A DNA stretch of 64,000 nt, taken from contig OY787448.1 in assembly GCA_963678855.1 (NCBI GenBank), positions 1,674,001 through 1,738,000 of the forward strand, in the 5' to 3' direction. The position numbers and the translations under genes were made by a program. Source of the DNA: F22 sp963678855 (lineage in GTDB: Bacteria; Bacteroidota; Bacteroidia; Bacteroidales; Bacteroidaceae). Positions 16,615-26,064 of the stretch are shown in pieces (the stretch's first letter is position 1; every line of letters begins with the position of its first letter). The notes beneath the pieces were generated by a model. It was given only the letters and a program-made list of their open reading frames with translations. It searched no databases and was not told the DNA's origin.

Positions 16615-17223
16615 TTATTTCTTTAAGAATTCCGTCAACTTAGCTACTGCACGTGCTCTATGGCTGATCGTATTCTTAATATCTTCTCCTAGGCTCGCGA
16701 AGCTTTCACCACGTCCTTCAGGGGCAAAAATAGGATCGTAACCGAAACCATGAGCACCTTGTTTTTCTTCAAGGATATGCCCTTCTACGATACCTTCAAA
16801 CAAATATTCTTTGTCATCTAGAATCAAACAGATTACTGTACGGAAACGAGCTGTACGCTTTTCTGCAGGTACGCCATTTAGTTCTTTCAATGCACGCGTC
16901 ATATTAGCGTCAGGATCGTGTGATTGAGTACCTTCTGGTGCCTCTGGGTCCATCGCACCATAACGTGCTGTATAGATGCCTGGAGCACCTCCTAGAGCGT
17001 CTATCTCTAGACCTGTATCATCGGCAAAGCAATTCGTACCATATTCTTTGTGAATAAAGCGTGCTTTGATGATAGCATTGGCTTCCAAAGTATCTCCATC
17101 TTCTGGAATATCGACATCACAACCGATGTCTTTCATACTCTTGATATCAAAAATGTCGCCAATCATGGCTTTTATCTCATCAAGCTTATGCGCATTGTTT
17201 GTTGCAAAAACTAGTGTCTTCAT
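16615..17223 (-). CDS. rdgB: XTP/dITP diphosphatase (non-canonical purine NTPase)
   Basis: This Ham1/RdgB-family enzyme hydrolyses dITP, XTP and ITP to monophosphates, keeping deaminated purines out of DNA and RNA. The 202-residue protein starts MKTLVFATNNAHKLDEI and contains FADDTGLEIDALGGAPGIYTARY and GFGYDPIF, with SHRARAVAKL at the end. The ATG at 17223 fits the family N-terminus; the longer frame would overlap the yitT stop. It is the third gene of the leuS-yitT-rdgB operon, 10 bases after yitT. Confidence 0.93.
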   Translation of the reverse strand: MKTLVFATNNAHKLDEIKAMIGDIFDIKSMKDIGCDVDIPEDGDTLEANAIIKARFIHKEYGTNCFADDTGLEIDALGGAPGIYTARYGAMDPEAPEGTQSHDPDANMTRALKELNGVPAEKRTARFRTVICLILDDKEYLFEGIVEGHILEEKQGAHGFGYDPIFAPEGRGESFASLGEDIKNTISHRARAVAKLTEFLKK

Positions 17224-17233
17224 ATTTTTTTCT

Positions 17234-18160
17234 TTAGTGTTTAATCGCATCGAACCCTTCTCCATATACACCGATTACCTGACTCTGAGAGATAAAGGCG
17301 TTTGGATCGATGGCTTTTACTAGACGGAATATCTGAATGCTTTGGCGTTTACGAGCAAGAACAAGAACTACTTTTGTTTGTTCTTTAGTATAGTGTCCTT
17401 GGCCATCTAAGAGTGTTACTCCACGGCGTGGACTTTGGTTGATAGCTTCGGCAATCTCTTCATATTTCTTACTGATTATCAAGAACTGCACCGACGAACG
17501 TGCCCCATTGACAATCATATCCACCACATATCCAATAATGCCCAGAGTTACAAAACCATAGACCACGCGTGTCATATCGTGGAAAATAAAGAAACAGCTG
17601 GAGATGATAAATATATCACTGTATACAAGCATGCGGCCAATACCGATGTCTTTGTACTTATTGACGACTGCTGCAATGATATCCGTCCCTCCTGTACTAC
17701 CGTTATTGATAAATACGATACCTAGGCCGAAACCACACATCAAGGCTCCAATCACACAGGCCATATCTTGGCCATTAGGACCTAAGATAAGTCCCATTTT
17801 TTCAGGAGTTAATGTAGGGACTATCCACAGTTTGACAACCTGTTGACAACCTGCAAGAATCAGGGTCATAGCCCCAATGGCATAAGTCGTTTTAACCACA
17901 AATTTAGTTCCCAATAATCGGAATACGGGCAACAGCATCGCCACGTTGATAATCAGATAACTGTACTGTACAGGAAATTCTGTAGCATAAAAAATAATCG
18001 CAGCAATACCAGCTACACCACCGGTTGCGATTTCATATGGCAGCAAAAAGGCTGCCCACCCCATTGAATACACCATGATACCTACTGTAATCATGATATA
18101 ATCACGCACTTCCAGCCAAGTAGGCGTTTGTGCAATTGCTTCAATCTTTTGTTTTACCAT
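17234..18160 (-). CDS. YitT family membrane protein (DUF161 + DUF2179)
   Basis: A 308-residue inner-membrane protein of unknown function. The N-terminal half has about five membrane segments with the YitT signature LLPYEIATGGVAGIA and NNGSTGGTDIIAAVVNKY. The C-terminal soluble DUF2179 domain runs from about residue 225 (VQFLIISKKYEEIAEAINQSPRRGVTLLDGQGHYT). The start at 18160 is chosen because the longer frame enters a hairpin-forming spacer. Its position between leuS and rdgB recurs in Bacteroidales, but gives no functional hint. Confidence 0.85.
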   Translation of the reverse strand: MVKQKIEAIAQTPTWLEVRDYIMITVGIMVYSMGWAAFLLPYEIATGGVAGIAAIIFYATEFPVQYSYLIINVAMLLPVFRLLGTKFVVKTTYAIGAMTLILAGCQQVVKLWIVPTLTPEKMGLILGPNGQDMACVIGALMCGFGLGIVFINNGSTGGTDIIAAVVNKYKDIGIGRMLVYSDIFIISSCFFIFHDMTRVVYGFVTLGIIGYVVDMIVNGARSSVQFLIISKKYEEIAEAINQSPRRGVTLLDGQGHYTKEQTKVVLVLARKRQSIQIFRLVKAIDPNAFISQSQVIGVYGEGFDAIKH

Positions 18161-18189
18161 TGTTATACTAACTAAAGCATAAATAAAGG

Positions 18190-18265
18190 GCCTCGTGAGG
18201 CTATTACGATTCACTTAAAGAGACTACAGCCTACTCTAGACTCACTAGACTAGGGCAGGCTGTAG
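18190..18265 (-). other. Hairpin-forming spacer between leuS and yitT
   Basis: The 155-base gap holds a long hairpin: CTACAGCCT (18224-18232) pairs with AGGCTGTAG (18257-18265), enclosing an inner TCTAG/CTAGA stem. A short palindrome GCCTCGTGAGGC lies at 18190-18201. There is no T tract in the minus-strand direction. It may be an RNA processing or attenuation site inside the operon. Confidence 0.45.
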
Positions 18266-18315
18266 GTATATGCTTATCATCAATCGTAGATACTAGACTA
18301 ATATAGGGAGCTCCC

Positions 18316-21102
18316 CTAGCCTACTACGATGTTGACAATCTTACCTGGTACGACAATTACTTTGCGTACTGTCTTACCTTCCAACCACTTTTGTGCTTGT
18401 TCGTGGGCCAAAGCTGTCTTTTCAATGTCTTCCTTGCTCATATCCACAGGGAAATCCAAAGTAAAGCGAGCTTTACCGTTGAAACTAATCGCTAAAGTAA
18501 CGTTATCTTCCTTCAGGTATTCTTCATTTACTGCTGGCCATGTCGCATCACATACTGTTGCTTCGTTGCCTAGCACGTGCCATAATTCTTCGGCCATGTG
18601 TGGAGCAAATGGCGCAACCGCGACCACTAGTTCCGAAAGAATCGCTTTTTTCGAACACTTCAACTTACCTAGCTCATTGACACAAATCATAAATGCTGAG
18701 ATAGATGTGTTGTACGAGAATACTTCGATATCCTTGCTGACTTTCTTCAACAACGTATGCAATACCTTCAACTCGTCTTTCGTTGGCTCTGCATCTTGAA
18801 GCAAGTTGTTGCCATTGCGGTCGAAGAACAAGCCCCAGAACTTACGCAAGAAGCGGTGTACCCCGTCGATACCGTTCGTATCCCATGGCTTCGATTGTTC
18901 TACAGGACCTAGGAACATTTCGTACATACGCAAGGTGTCCGCACCGTAGTTTTCGACAATCAAATCAGGGTTGACCACGTTGTACATCGACTTACTCATC
19001 TTCTCAATAGCCCATCCGCAGATATAGTTGCCATCTTCCAAAATAAACTCTGCATCCGCAAATTCAGGACGCCATGCCTTGAAGGCTTCGATATCTAAGT
19101 GGTCGTTCTTGACGATGTTTACGTCTACGTGGATAGGTGTGACATCGTGCTCGCCTTTCAAACCAAGAGATACGAATGTGTTGGTATCCTTGATACGGTA
19201 CACGAAGTTACTACGACCTTGAATCATCCCTTGGTTGACCAACTTTTGGAATGGCTCATCCATCACTGTTTCGTTGATGTCAAACAAGAACTTATTCCAG
19301 AAACGAGAGTAAATCAAGTGGCCAGTAGCATGCTCTGTACCACCCACATATAGGTCGACATTCTTCCAGTATGCATTGGCCTCTTTACCCACTAGTGCCT
19401 CGTTGTTGCGAGGATCCATATAGCGTAGGTAGTACGCCGATGAACCAGCAAAACCAGGCATGGTGTTTAGTTCTAGTGGATACCCATCTTCTGTACTCCA
19501 GTTTTCTGCGCGGCCCAATGGAGGTTCCCCTGTTTCTGTAGGCAAGAACTTGTCTACTTCTGGAAGTTCCAAAGGCAATTTATTTAGATCCATTGCGTGA
19601 GGTACTCCATCCTTGTAATAGATTGGGAATGGTTCCCCCCAGTAACGTTGACGGCTAAAGATCGCGTCACGAAGGCGGTAGTTGACCTTCACGTCCCCTA
19701 GCCCGCTTTCACGGATATATGTTTTTGTTTTTGCGATAGCTTCTTTGATCGTCAAACCGTTCAAGTTCAACTTAGAATCTACGCCCTCTTTTGGAGAGTT
19801 CATTACGATACCTTCTTTGGCGTCGAAACTTTCTTCGCTTACATCACAACCCTCTACCAATGGAGGAATGCCTAGGTCGAATTTCTTCGCAAAAGCGTAG
19901 TCACGGCTATCGTGAGCTGGTACTGCCATAATGGCACCTGTACCATAACCCGCTAGTACGTAGTCACTAATCCATACAGGAATTTCTTCGCCAGTAAATG
20001 GATTGATAGCATAGCTACCAGAGAATACACCAGTGACTTTCTTGTCCATTTGGCGTTCTCTTTCCGTACGCTTCTTCGTCGCTTCCAGATACGCATCGAC
20101 ATCCGCTTGTTGTGCGGCAGTTGTCAGTTGCGCTACTAGCTTGCTTTCAGGAGCGAGTACCATAAACGTCACACCAAATACCGTATCGGCACGAGTTGTA
20201 AAGATTTCCATCTCCACATCGCTATCTTTAACTTGGAAAGTCAATTCAGCACCTTCCGAACGACCAATCCAGTTGCGTTGAGTCTCTTTTAGGGAATCTG
20301 TCCAGTCTACTTTCTCTAGACCATCTAGCAAACGTTGGCTATACGCCGATACACGTAGACACCATTGTTTCATCACCTTTTGCTCTACTGGGTGACCACC
20401 ACGTTCAGACACGCCGTCGACTACTTCGTCGTTGGCAAGTACTGTACCTAGTGCAGGACACCAGTTCACCATCGTATCTGCAAGATAAGCGATACGGTAG
20501 TTCATCAAGACCGCACTTTGTGCTTTCTCGTCCATAGCCGCCCACTCTGCTGCAGTCACGTTCAATGTTTTAGATGCAGCAGCTGTCAAACCTGCTGTTC
20601 CTTGTGCTTCAAGGTGAGCCACCAACTTAGCGATAGGTTCCGCTTTAGCCGATGCATTGTCGTAGTAGCTTTCAAACATTTGTACGAAAGCCCACTGCGT
20701 CCACTTGTAATATTCAGGGTCGCAGGTACGCACTTCACGGCTCCAGTCGAAGCAGAAACCGATTTTATCTAGTTGATCGCGGTAACGAGCGATATTTTGT
20801 TCTGTAGTAATCGCAGGGTGTTGTCCTGTTTGGATAGCGTATTGCTCAGCAGGCAAACCATAGGCATCATATCCCATAGGGTTCAACACATTGAATCCTT
20901 GAAGACGCTTATAACGTGCATAAATGTCGCTAGCGATATATCCTAGTGGGTGCCCCACGTGTAGACCCGCACCTGATGGATAAGGGAACATGTTGAGCAC
21001 ATAAAATTTCTCTTTAGAGTCATCCTCTGTGACTTGGTATACTTTGTTGTCGCGCCAGCTTTGCTGCCACTTCTGTTCAATGTCTTTGAAGTTGTATTCC
21101 AT
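18316..21102 (-). CDS. leuS: Leucyl-tRNA synthetase
   Basis: LeuS charges tRNA-Leu and edits mischarged products. The 928-residue protein has the class I HIGH motif as LHVGHPLGY near residue 50, the CP1 editing domain (about 240-450, with the threonine-rich TTRADTVFGVTFMVLAPES), the KMSKS motif as EKMSKSMYNVVNPD, and an anticodon-binding C-terminal region. Length is close to other Bacteroidota LeuS. It is divergent from mutS with back-to-back promoters, and heads an operon with yitT and rdgB. Confidence 0.97.
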   Translation of the reverse strand: MEYNFKDIEQKWQQSWRDNKVYQVTEDDSKEKFYVLNMFPYPSGAGLHVGHPLGYIASDIYARYKRLQGFNVLNPMGYDAYGLPAEQYAIQTGQHPAITTEQNIARYRDQLDKIGFCFDWSREVRTCDPEYYKWTQWAFVQMFESYYDNASAKAEPIAKLVAHLEAQGTAGLTAAASKTLNVTAAEWAAMDEKAQSAVLMNYRIAYLADTMVNWCPALGTVLANDEVVDGVSERGGHPVEQKVMKQWCLRVSAYSQRLLDGLEKVDWTDSLKETQRNWIGRSEGAELTFQVKDSDVEMEIFTTRADTVFGVTFMVLAPESKLVAQLTTAAQQADVDAYLEATKKRTERERQMDKKVTGVFSGSYAINPFTGEEIPVWISDYVLAGYGTGAIMAVPAHDSRDYAFAKKFDLGIPPLVEGCDVSEESFDAKEGIVMNSPKEGVDSKLNLNGLTIKEAIAKTKTYIRESGLGDVKVNYRLRDAIFSRQRYWGEPFPIYYKDGVPHAMDLNKLPLELPEVDKFLPTETGEPPLGRAENWSTEDGYPLELNTMPGFAGSSAYYLRYMDPRNNEALVGKEANAYWKNVDLYVGGTEHATGHLIYSRFWNKFLFDINETVMDEPFQKLVNQGMIQGRSNFVYRIKDTNTFVSLGLKGEHDVTPIHVDVNIVKNDHLDIEAFKAWRPEFADAEFILEDGNYICGWAIEKMSKSMYNVVNPDLIVENYGADTLRMYEMFLGPVEQSKPWDTNGIDGVHRFLRKFWGLFFDRNGNNLLQDAEPTKDELKVLHTLLKKVSKDIEVFSYNTSISAFMICVNELGKLKCSKKAILSELVVAVAPFAPHMAEELWHVLGNEATVCDATWPAVNEEYLKEDNVTLAISFNGKARFTLDFPVDMSKEDIEKTALAHEQAQKWLEGKTVRKVIVVPGKIVNIVVG

Positions 21103-21143
21103 CGATACCTTTTTTTATTGATTATGATTTTTCTTAATTGCCA

Positions 21144-21151
21144 CAAAGATA
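21144..21151 (-). promoter_or_regulatory. -7 element of leuS
   Basis: Minus-strand TATCTTTG, 41 bases before the leuS ATG. It faces away from the mutS promoter 32 bases to the right. Confidence 0.65.
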
Positions 21152-21183
21152 GTTATTTTTCACCGAGCTACGATATTTTGTTC

Positions 21184-21191
21184 TATCTTTG
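21184..21191 (+). promoter_or_regulatory. -7 element of mutS
   Basis: TATCTTTG, 21 bases before the ATG at 21213. It overlaps the longer reading frame that begins at 21189, supporting the shorter start. Confidence 0.65.
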
Positions 21192-21212
21192 TACGTCAGA
21201 AAAAGAATATAT

Positions 21213-23873
21213 ATGGCTAAAAAGACAAAGAAACCTAGTACCACGAGAGATGGGGTCGTTTTAACCCCTATGATGCAGCAGTTTTATGAGTTCAAAGATA
21301 AGCACCCAGATGCTATCTTGTTGTTCCGTTGTGGGGACTTCTACGAGACTTATAGTACCGATGCCATCGACGCCTCCGAAATCCTAGGAATCACCCTCAC
21401 CAAACGTTCCAATGGGAAAGACAAGAAACTAGAAATGGCTGGTTTCCCTTTCCATGCACTCGACACGTATCTACCTAAGTTGATCCGTGCCGGTCGCCGT
21501 GTGGCTATCTGCGATCAACTAGAAGATCCGAAAGCGACCAAGAAATTGGTGAAACGTGGTATTACAGAGCTGGTTACGCCAGGGGTATCTGTCAATGAAA
21601 ATGTCTTGCAGCAGAAAGAAAACAATTTTCTAGCGTCGGTGTATTTCAATAAAAAGACCTGTGGAGTGTCTTTCTTAGATATCAGTACGGGGGAGTTTTT
21701 GGTAGCCCAAGGAGATGCCGTATATGTGGAGAAATTATTAATGAGTTTTGCACCAAAAGAGGTGCTTCATGAGCGCAATCAAAAGACGGAATTTTGCCAA
21801 GCTTTCGGAGATAGCTATTGCACCTATCAATTGGACGATTGGGTGTACACCATGCAGCATGCACAAGAACGTCTGAACCACCAATTTGGCACAGCCAATT
21901 TGAAAGGATTTGGAGTAGAAAATGTGCTTGAAGGCGTGGTGGCTGCAGGAGCAATCTTGCAGTATCTGCTGATGACACACCATACGCAAACAGGCCATAT
22001 TCGCGGTTTGAGCCGTATCGAAGAAGAGCGTTATGTACGCCTAGATCGCTTTACGGTACGCTCTTTGGAGCTACTAAGTCCTATGGTCCCCGAAGGAGTC
22101 AGCTTATTGAAAGTCTTGGACCGTACGTTTACCAGTATGGGTGGTCGTTTGCTGCGTCGTTGGATTAATCTACCGTTGAAAGAAGAGGATGAAATCAATG
22201 CCCGATTGGCTGTCGTGGAGTATTTGTTTAAACATCCTGATTTGCGCGATTTGTTGATGGATAAATTGCCCGATATCGCCGATTTGGAACGTATCGTATC
22301 GCGTGCAGCGAGCAACCGCATCAACCCACGGGAAATGGTGTTGCTTTATCAAGCCCTGCATGCCTTGGTACCTATCAAGAATAGATGCGTGCAAAGCGAC
22401 AATCCTAGTTTGAAGGCGATAGGGGACAAACTCTCTCTATGTGAGGAACTTAGAGATAGACTCGCTTATGGCCTACAACCCGAACCACCTATCTTGGTCA
22501 ACAAAGGGAATGTCATCGCTATGGGGGTCAATGAAGAATTGGATGAACTGCGCCGTATTGCTTATTCAGGCAAAGATTACTTGCTTCAATTGCAACAACG
22601 AGAAAGCGAAGCGACAGGTATTCCGAGCTTGAAAATCGCGTATAACAACGTCTTTGGCTATTATCTAGAAGTCCGTAATAGCCACAAAGATAAGGTGCCT
22701 AGCGACTGGATCAGAAAGCAAACGCTTGTCAATGCGGAGCGTTATATTACGCAAGAACTCAAAGAATATGAAGATAAGATTCTAGGAGCCGAAGATAAGA
22801 TTCAGCAACTAGAAACCAAACTATACAACGAGTTGATTCTGGCCATCCATCCATATATGGGGGAGATTCAACAAAATGCCTTGCAGGTGGCTACCCTAGA
22901 CTGTCTGCTCTCTTTTGCACAGGTGGCTCAGCATAACCGCTATATCCGTCCTGTAATCTCTGACGATTATACTTTGGACATCCGCCAAGGCCGTCACCCT
23001 GTGATTGAACAGCAGTTGCCGCTAGGTGAAAGCTATATCCCGAACGATACGTATCTGGATAATGAAAAGCAACAGATTATTATCATTACCGGACCGAATA
23101 TGGCTGGTAAATCAGCCTTGCTTCGTCAAACAGCTTTGATTACGTTGATGGCGCAGATGGGTAGTTTTGTCCCAGCCGAATCGGCCCATATCGGACTAGT
23201 GGATAAAGTCTTTACGAGAGTAGGGGCCAGCGATAATATCTCCATGGGGGAATCGACCTTTATGGTGGAGATGAACGAGGCATCCAATATCCTAAACAAC
23301 CTATCTCCGCGCTCTCTGATTCTGTTTGATGAGCTAGGGCGTGGTACGTCTACTTACGATGGGATTTCTATCGCTTGGGCCATTGTGGAGTATATTCATG
23401 AAAACACCCGTGGTAAGGCACGTACTTTATTTGCGACACACTACCATGAGCTCAACGAAATGGAAGATCGATTTGACCGTATTCGCAACTATAACGTGTC
23501 GGTGCGTGAAGTGGACAATAAGGTGATTTTCTTGCGTAAACTCCAAGCAGGAGGGAGCGAACACTCATTCGGTATACATGTGGCCAAGATTGCTGGGATG
23601 CCGAGCAGTATTATCGACCGCTCTAATGAGATTTTAAAGCAATTAGAAGCCGATAGAGAGCATGGAGGGGATAACACCAAGGAAACGGTCAAACAGATCA
23701 CTGTAGGCGATGATAAGCCTGTACAATTGAGCCTGTTCCAACTTGGAGATCCTGTCTTGACGCAGATACGCGATGAAATCTTGAGTACACAGATAGATAA
23801 CCTGACGCCTATAGACGCTTTGAATAAACTAGCTCAGATTAAGAAGATATTGATAGGAGGGACAGAAAACTAA
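21213..23873 (+). CDS. mutS: DNA mismatch repair protein MutS
   Basis: MutS binds base mismatches and starts repair. The 886-residue protein has the mismatch-binding Phe-X-Glu motif in LFRCGDFYETY near residue 45, the connector and clamp domains, and the C-terminal ATPase with Walker A ITGPNMAGKSALLRQ, Walker B LILFDELGRGTSTYDG and the switch ATHYHEL. Length is typical of MutS1. It has its own promoter, divergent from leuS. No mutL is adjacent. Confidence 0.97.
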   Translation: MAKKTKKPSTTRDGVVLTPMMQQFYEFKDKHPDAILLFRCGDFYETYSTDAIDASEILGITLTKRSNGKDKKLEMAGFPFHALDTYLPKLIRAGRRVAICDQLEDPKATKKLVKRGITELVTPGVSVNENVLQQKENNFLASVYFNKKTCGVSFLDISTGEFLVAQGDAVYVEKLLMSFAPKEVLHERNQKTEFCQAFGDSYCTYQLDDWVYTMQHAQERLNHQFGTANLKGFGVENVLEGVVAAGAILQYLLMTHHTQTGHIRGLSRIEEERYVRLDRFTVRSLELLSPMVPEGVSLLKVLDRTFTSMGGRLLRRWINLPLKEEDEINARLAVVEYLFKHPDLRDLLMDKLPDIADLERIVSRAASNRINPREMVLLYQALHALVPIKNRCVQSDNPSLKAIGDKLSLCEELRDRLAYGLQPEPPILVNKGNVIAMGVNEELDELRRIAYSGKDYLLQLQQRESEATGIPSLKIAYNNVFGYYLEVRNSHKDKVPSDWIRKQTLVNAERYITQELKEYEDKILGAEDKIQQLETKLYNELILAIHPYMGEIQQNALQVATLDCLLSFAQVAQHNRYIRPVISDDYTLDIRQGRHPVIEQQLPLGESYIPNDTYLDNEKQQIIIITGPNMAGKSALLRQTALITLMAQMGSFVPAESAHIGLVDKVFTRVGASDNISMGESTFMVEMNEASNILNNLSPRSLILFDELGRGTSTYDGISIAWAIVEYIHENTRGKARTLFATHYHELNEMEDRFDRIRNYNVSVREVDNKVIFLRKLQAGGSEHSFGIHVAKIAGMPSSIIDRSNEILKQLEADREHGGDNTKETVKQITVGDDKPVQLSLFQLGDPVLTQIRDEILSTQIDNLTPIDALNKLAQIKKILIGGTEN

Positions 23874-23915
23874 GTTTCTTTAATCTGAACAGCTTTCATA
23901 TTAGGTGAATACCTT

Positions 23916-23981
23916 CTGGCAACCATGGATGCCAGATACTGACAATCGTGGATGCCAGGTGCTAGCAACCATGGTTGCCAG
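23916..23981. repeat. Three tandem imperfect palindromes, period 23 bp
   Basis: Units CTGGCAACCATGGATGCCAG (23916-23935), CTGACAATCGTGGATGCCAG (23939-23958) and CTAGCAACCATGGTTGCCAG (23962-23981) are each nearly self-complementary and are separated by three bases. They lie between convergent mutS and nagB, just before a bidirectional terminator. A second triple array of different sequence occurs at 44.56 kb. Confidence 0.85.
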
Positions 23982-24038
23982 AGGGATTTCCTTTACTTCC
24001 AAAATTATAGCCAAGTGACTTTCGTAGCTTATCATATG

Positions 24039-24074
24039 AAAAGAGGACTTATCATCAACGATAAGTCCTCTTTT
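24039..24074. terminator. Bidirectional terminator between mutS and nagB
   Basis: A perfect 15-bp stem, AAAAGAGGACTTATC (24039-24053) with GATAAGTCCTCTTTT (24060-24074), with A and T runs at the two ends so that it can stop both mutS and PUL transcripts. Confidence 0.85.
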
Positions 24075-24107
24075 ACTTACTATAAAATTACCGTATATGC
24101 ACGTACA

Positions 24108-24929
24108 CTAATTATTTTTGTTGAGTAAGTTAGCTGGGTCTAGTTGTTCGCCTTCAATATCTTTGAAGTAGCGATAGGTACCCACTTTGAGTTGGTCGCA
24201 AGCAGCCTCATCGCACACAATAATAGCATGACGATGCATCTGCAAGGCAGAGATGGTCCACATATGTGTGACAGACCCTTCTATCGCTTGATATAATGCT
24301 TGGGCTTTGTGATGTCCATTGACCAAGATAAGCACTTCTTTGGCATCGAGTACTGTGCCCACGCCTACAGTCAGTGCAGTAGTAGGCACTTGGTTCACAT
24401 CGCCATCAAAGAAACGTGCATTGGCTAGAATCGTATCTTTGGTGAGCGTTTTGATGCGGGTGCGACTTTTTAGAGAAGAGCAAGGCTCATTGAAAGCGAT
24501 ATGTCCATCTGGTCCTATCCCTCCTAAGAACAAATCGATACCACCTACAGCTACTATAGCTGCTTCGTAGTCTTGACACTCTTGTGTGAGGTCTGCTGCT
24601 TCGCCATTAAGAATATGTACTTGCTCGGCAGGAATATCTATATGCGAGAAGAAATTGTCCCACATAAAGGTATGATAACTCTGTGGATGACTTTGAGGAA
24701 TGCCTACATACTCATCCATATTGAACGTGATGACGTGTTTGAAAGACACGATGCCATCTTGATATAGCTTGATAAGTGCTTGATACATGCCAAAAGGCGA
24801 AGAGCCTGTAGGTAGTCCCAAAACGAATGGCTTGTCGGCACTAGCTTGGCTAGCATTAATCTTTGTTGCTACATAGTTGGCAGTCCATTGCGACAGCTGC
24901 TCATATGCTGGTTCGATAATCAGTCTCAT
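24108..24929 (-). CDS. nagB: Glucosamine-6-phosphate deaminase
   Basis: NagB converts glucosamine-6-phosphate to fructose-6-phosphate and ammonia in the cytoplasm. The 273-residue protein has LGLPTGSSPFGMYQAL, the catalytic NMDEYVGI, and FLGGIGPDGHIAFNEP with the active-site histidine. It is the last gene of the PUL operon, 14 bases after the phosphatase-fold gene, so amino sugar is expected from the PUL substrate. No NagA deacetylase is in the cluster, which would fit a substrate with free glucosamine, though NagA may be encoded elsewhere. Confidence 0.92.
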   Translation of the reverse strand: MRLIIEPAYEQLSQWTANYVATKINASQASADKPFVLGLPTGSSPFGMYQALIKLYQDGIVSFKHVITFNMDEYVGIPQSHPQSYHTFMWDNFFSHIDIPAEQVHILNGEAADLTQECQDYEAAIVAVGGIDLFLGGIGPDGHIAFNEPCSSLKSRTRIKTLTKDTILANARFFDGDVNQVPTTALTVGVGTVLDAKEVLILVNGHHKAQALYQAIEGSVTHMWTISALQMHRHAIIVCDEAACDQLKVGTYRYFKDIEGEQLDPANLLNKNN

Positions 24930-24943
24930 TTTATTTCTGAAGT

Positions 24944-25816
24944 CTAAAATTGTATTTGTGCGATGACAGGATAGTGATCAGACGGTATACGCATATCGTA
25001 TTTCCCTAGTTCGGTTACGCTAGGTGTCCAATACATGTTTGTGAGAATAGCGTAATCACTAACTGTACATGATGGCGACACAAAAATATGATCAATACGT
25101 TTATCTGTTTTTTTGTTTGGCTTGAAATCGTTCCATGTACCATTGGGAGCTACTTTATGTTTTGCTACATGGAAGCAGTCTTTGAGCAATGGTGAGTTGT
25201 TCAGTATTGAATAAATCTCGTTGTGTTGGTCAACATTGAAGTCGCCTGTAAGAATTGCTGCTTCGCCTTTACAAAACTCCTTGATTTTTTGAAGGACTAG
25301 CTTAGAAGCATTTTCTCTTGCCTTTATGCCAATATGGTCCATGTGTAGATTGAAGAACCACATTTTTTTTCCAGATTCGCGTAGCTTGAAATAGCCATAC
25401 GTACAAATGCGCGGTAAAGCTGCATCCCATCCTACGGAGCCTATCACATCGGGCGTTTGAGAAAGCCAAAAAACACCAGACTTCAACAGTTCTACTTTAC
25501 TTGGTTTATAAAAGATAGGTGCGTATTCGCCTTCCTTTTTACCATCATCTCTTCCAACACCAATATACTTATAGTCTTCTAGGCTATTAAGCATATCGTG
25601 TAGCTGGGCATCTAACACTTCTTGGGAGCCAAATACATCTAAATCCATGACATTGATTAAGTTGCAAACCAATGGTCCTCTGGTTTTCCAACCATTTCCA
25701 GAAGCTGCATCTTCATCATTCATATAACGGACATTGTATGAACCGACACGCAGTGCTTGAGCCTCTATATTCATAATGCATAACGCTGAAAACATAATAA
25801 GAATTATCTTTTTCAT
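24944..25816 (-). CDS. Secreted endonuclease/exonuclease/phosphatase family protein
   Basis: A 290-residue exported enzyme of the EEP fold. A signal peptide (MKKIILIMFSALCIMNIEAQA) supports the ATG at 25816 rather than the longer frame. The metal and catalytic residues are intact: SYNVRYMN, GSQEV, LHMDHIG, TGDFNVD, DHIFVS and SDHYPV. Family members cleave phosphoesters in nucleic acids, sphingomyelin, inositol phosphates or sugar phosphates. From memory, a member in the B. thetaiotaomicron yeast-mannan PUL removes phosphate from mannan. Here, next to GH92 and GH125 genes, removal of phosphate from a mannoside is the likely role. Confidence 0.82.
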   Translation of the reverse strand: MKKIILIMFSALCIMNIEAQALRVGSYNVRYMNDEDAASGNGWKTRGPLVCNLINVMDLDVFGSQEVLDAQLHDMLNSLEDYKYIGVGRDDGKKEGEYAPIFYKPSKVELLKSGVFWLSQTPDVIGSVGWDAALPRICTYGYFKLRESGKKMWFFNLHMDHIGIKARENASKLVLQKIKEFCKGEAAILTGDFNVDQHNEIYSILNNSPLLKDCFHVAKHKVAPNGTWNDFKPNKKTDKRIDHIFVSPSCTVSDYAILTNMYWTPSVTELGKYDMRIPSDHYPVIAQIQF

Positions 25817-25880
25817 TTTTCTGATATTGAATATTGTAATACTTTTTGATTGGTCTGTAGTTTTCATTAGTACCAACTTT

Positions 25881-26004
25881 TTACTCTTGTTTTGCAGGCG
25901 TAATAGTTAGCGTATGATTCCCTTTTCAAGTTGTTAGGGATATACGCTTTTGACACCTTATTCTGATCCCAGAAGATGGACTGAATCGAAGCATATAGGC
26001 TACC
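25881..26004 (-). pseudogene. Possible remnant of a C-terminal coding fragment
   Basis: The 248-base gap between the two neighbouring genes contains protein-like translations on the minus strand: a stretch ending SIFWDQNKVSKAYIPNNLK (25922-26004), then, after a frame change, GNHTLTITPAKQE and a stop (25881-25922). It resembles the beta-sandwich end of a secreted glycoside hydrolase. No start codon or full domain remains. It may be a decayed gene end, or chance. Confidence 0.3.
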
Positions 26005-26064
26005 AGTTCATAGGATTCCAGTTAGAATTATGTGAGAGAGTTTATACTTCATTTGATATATACT

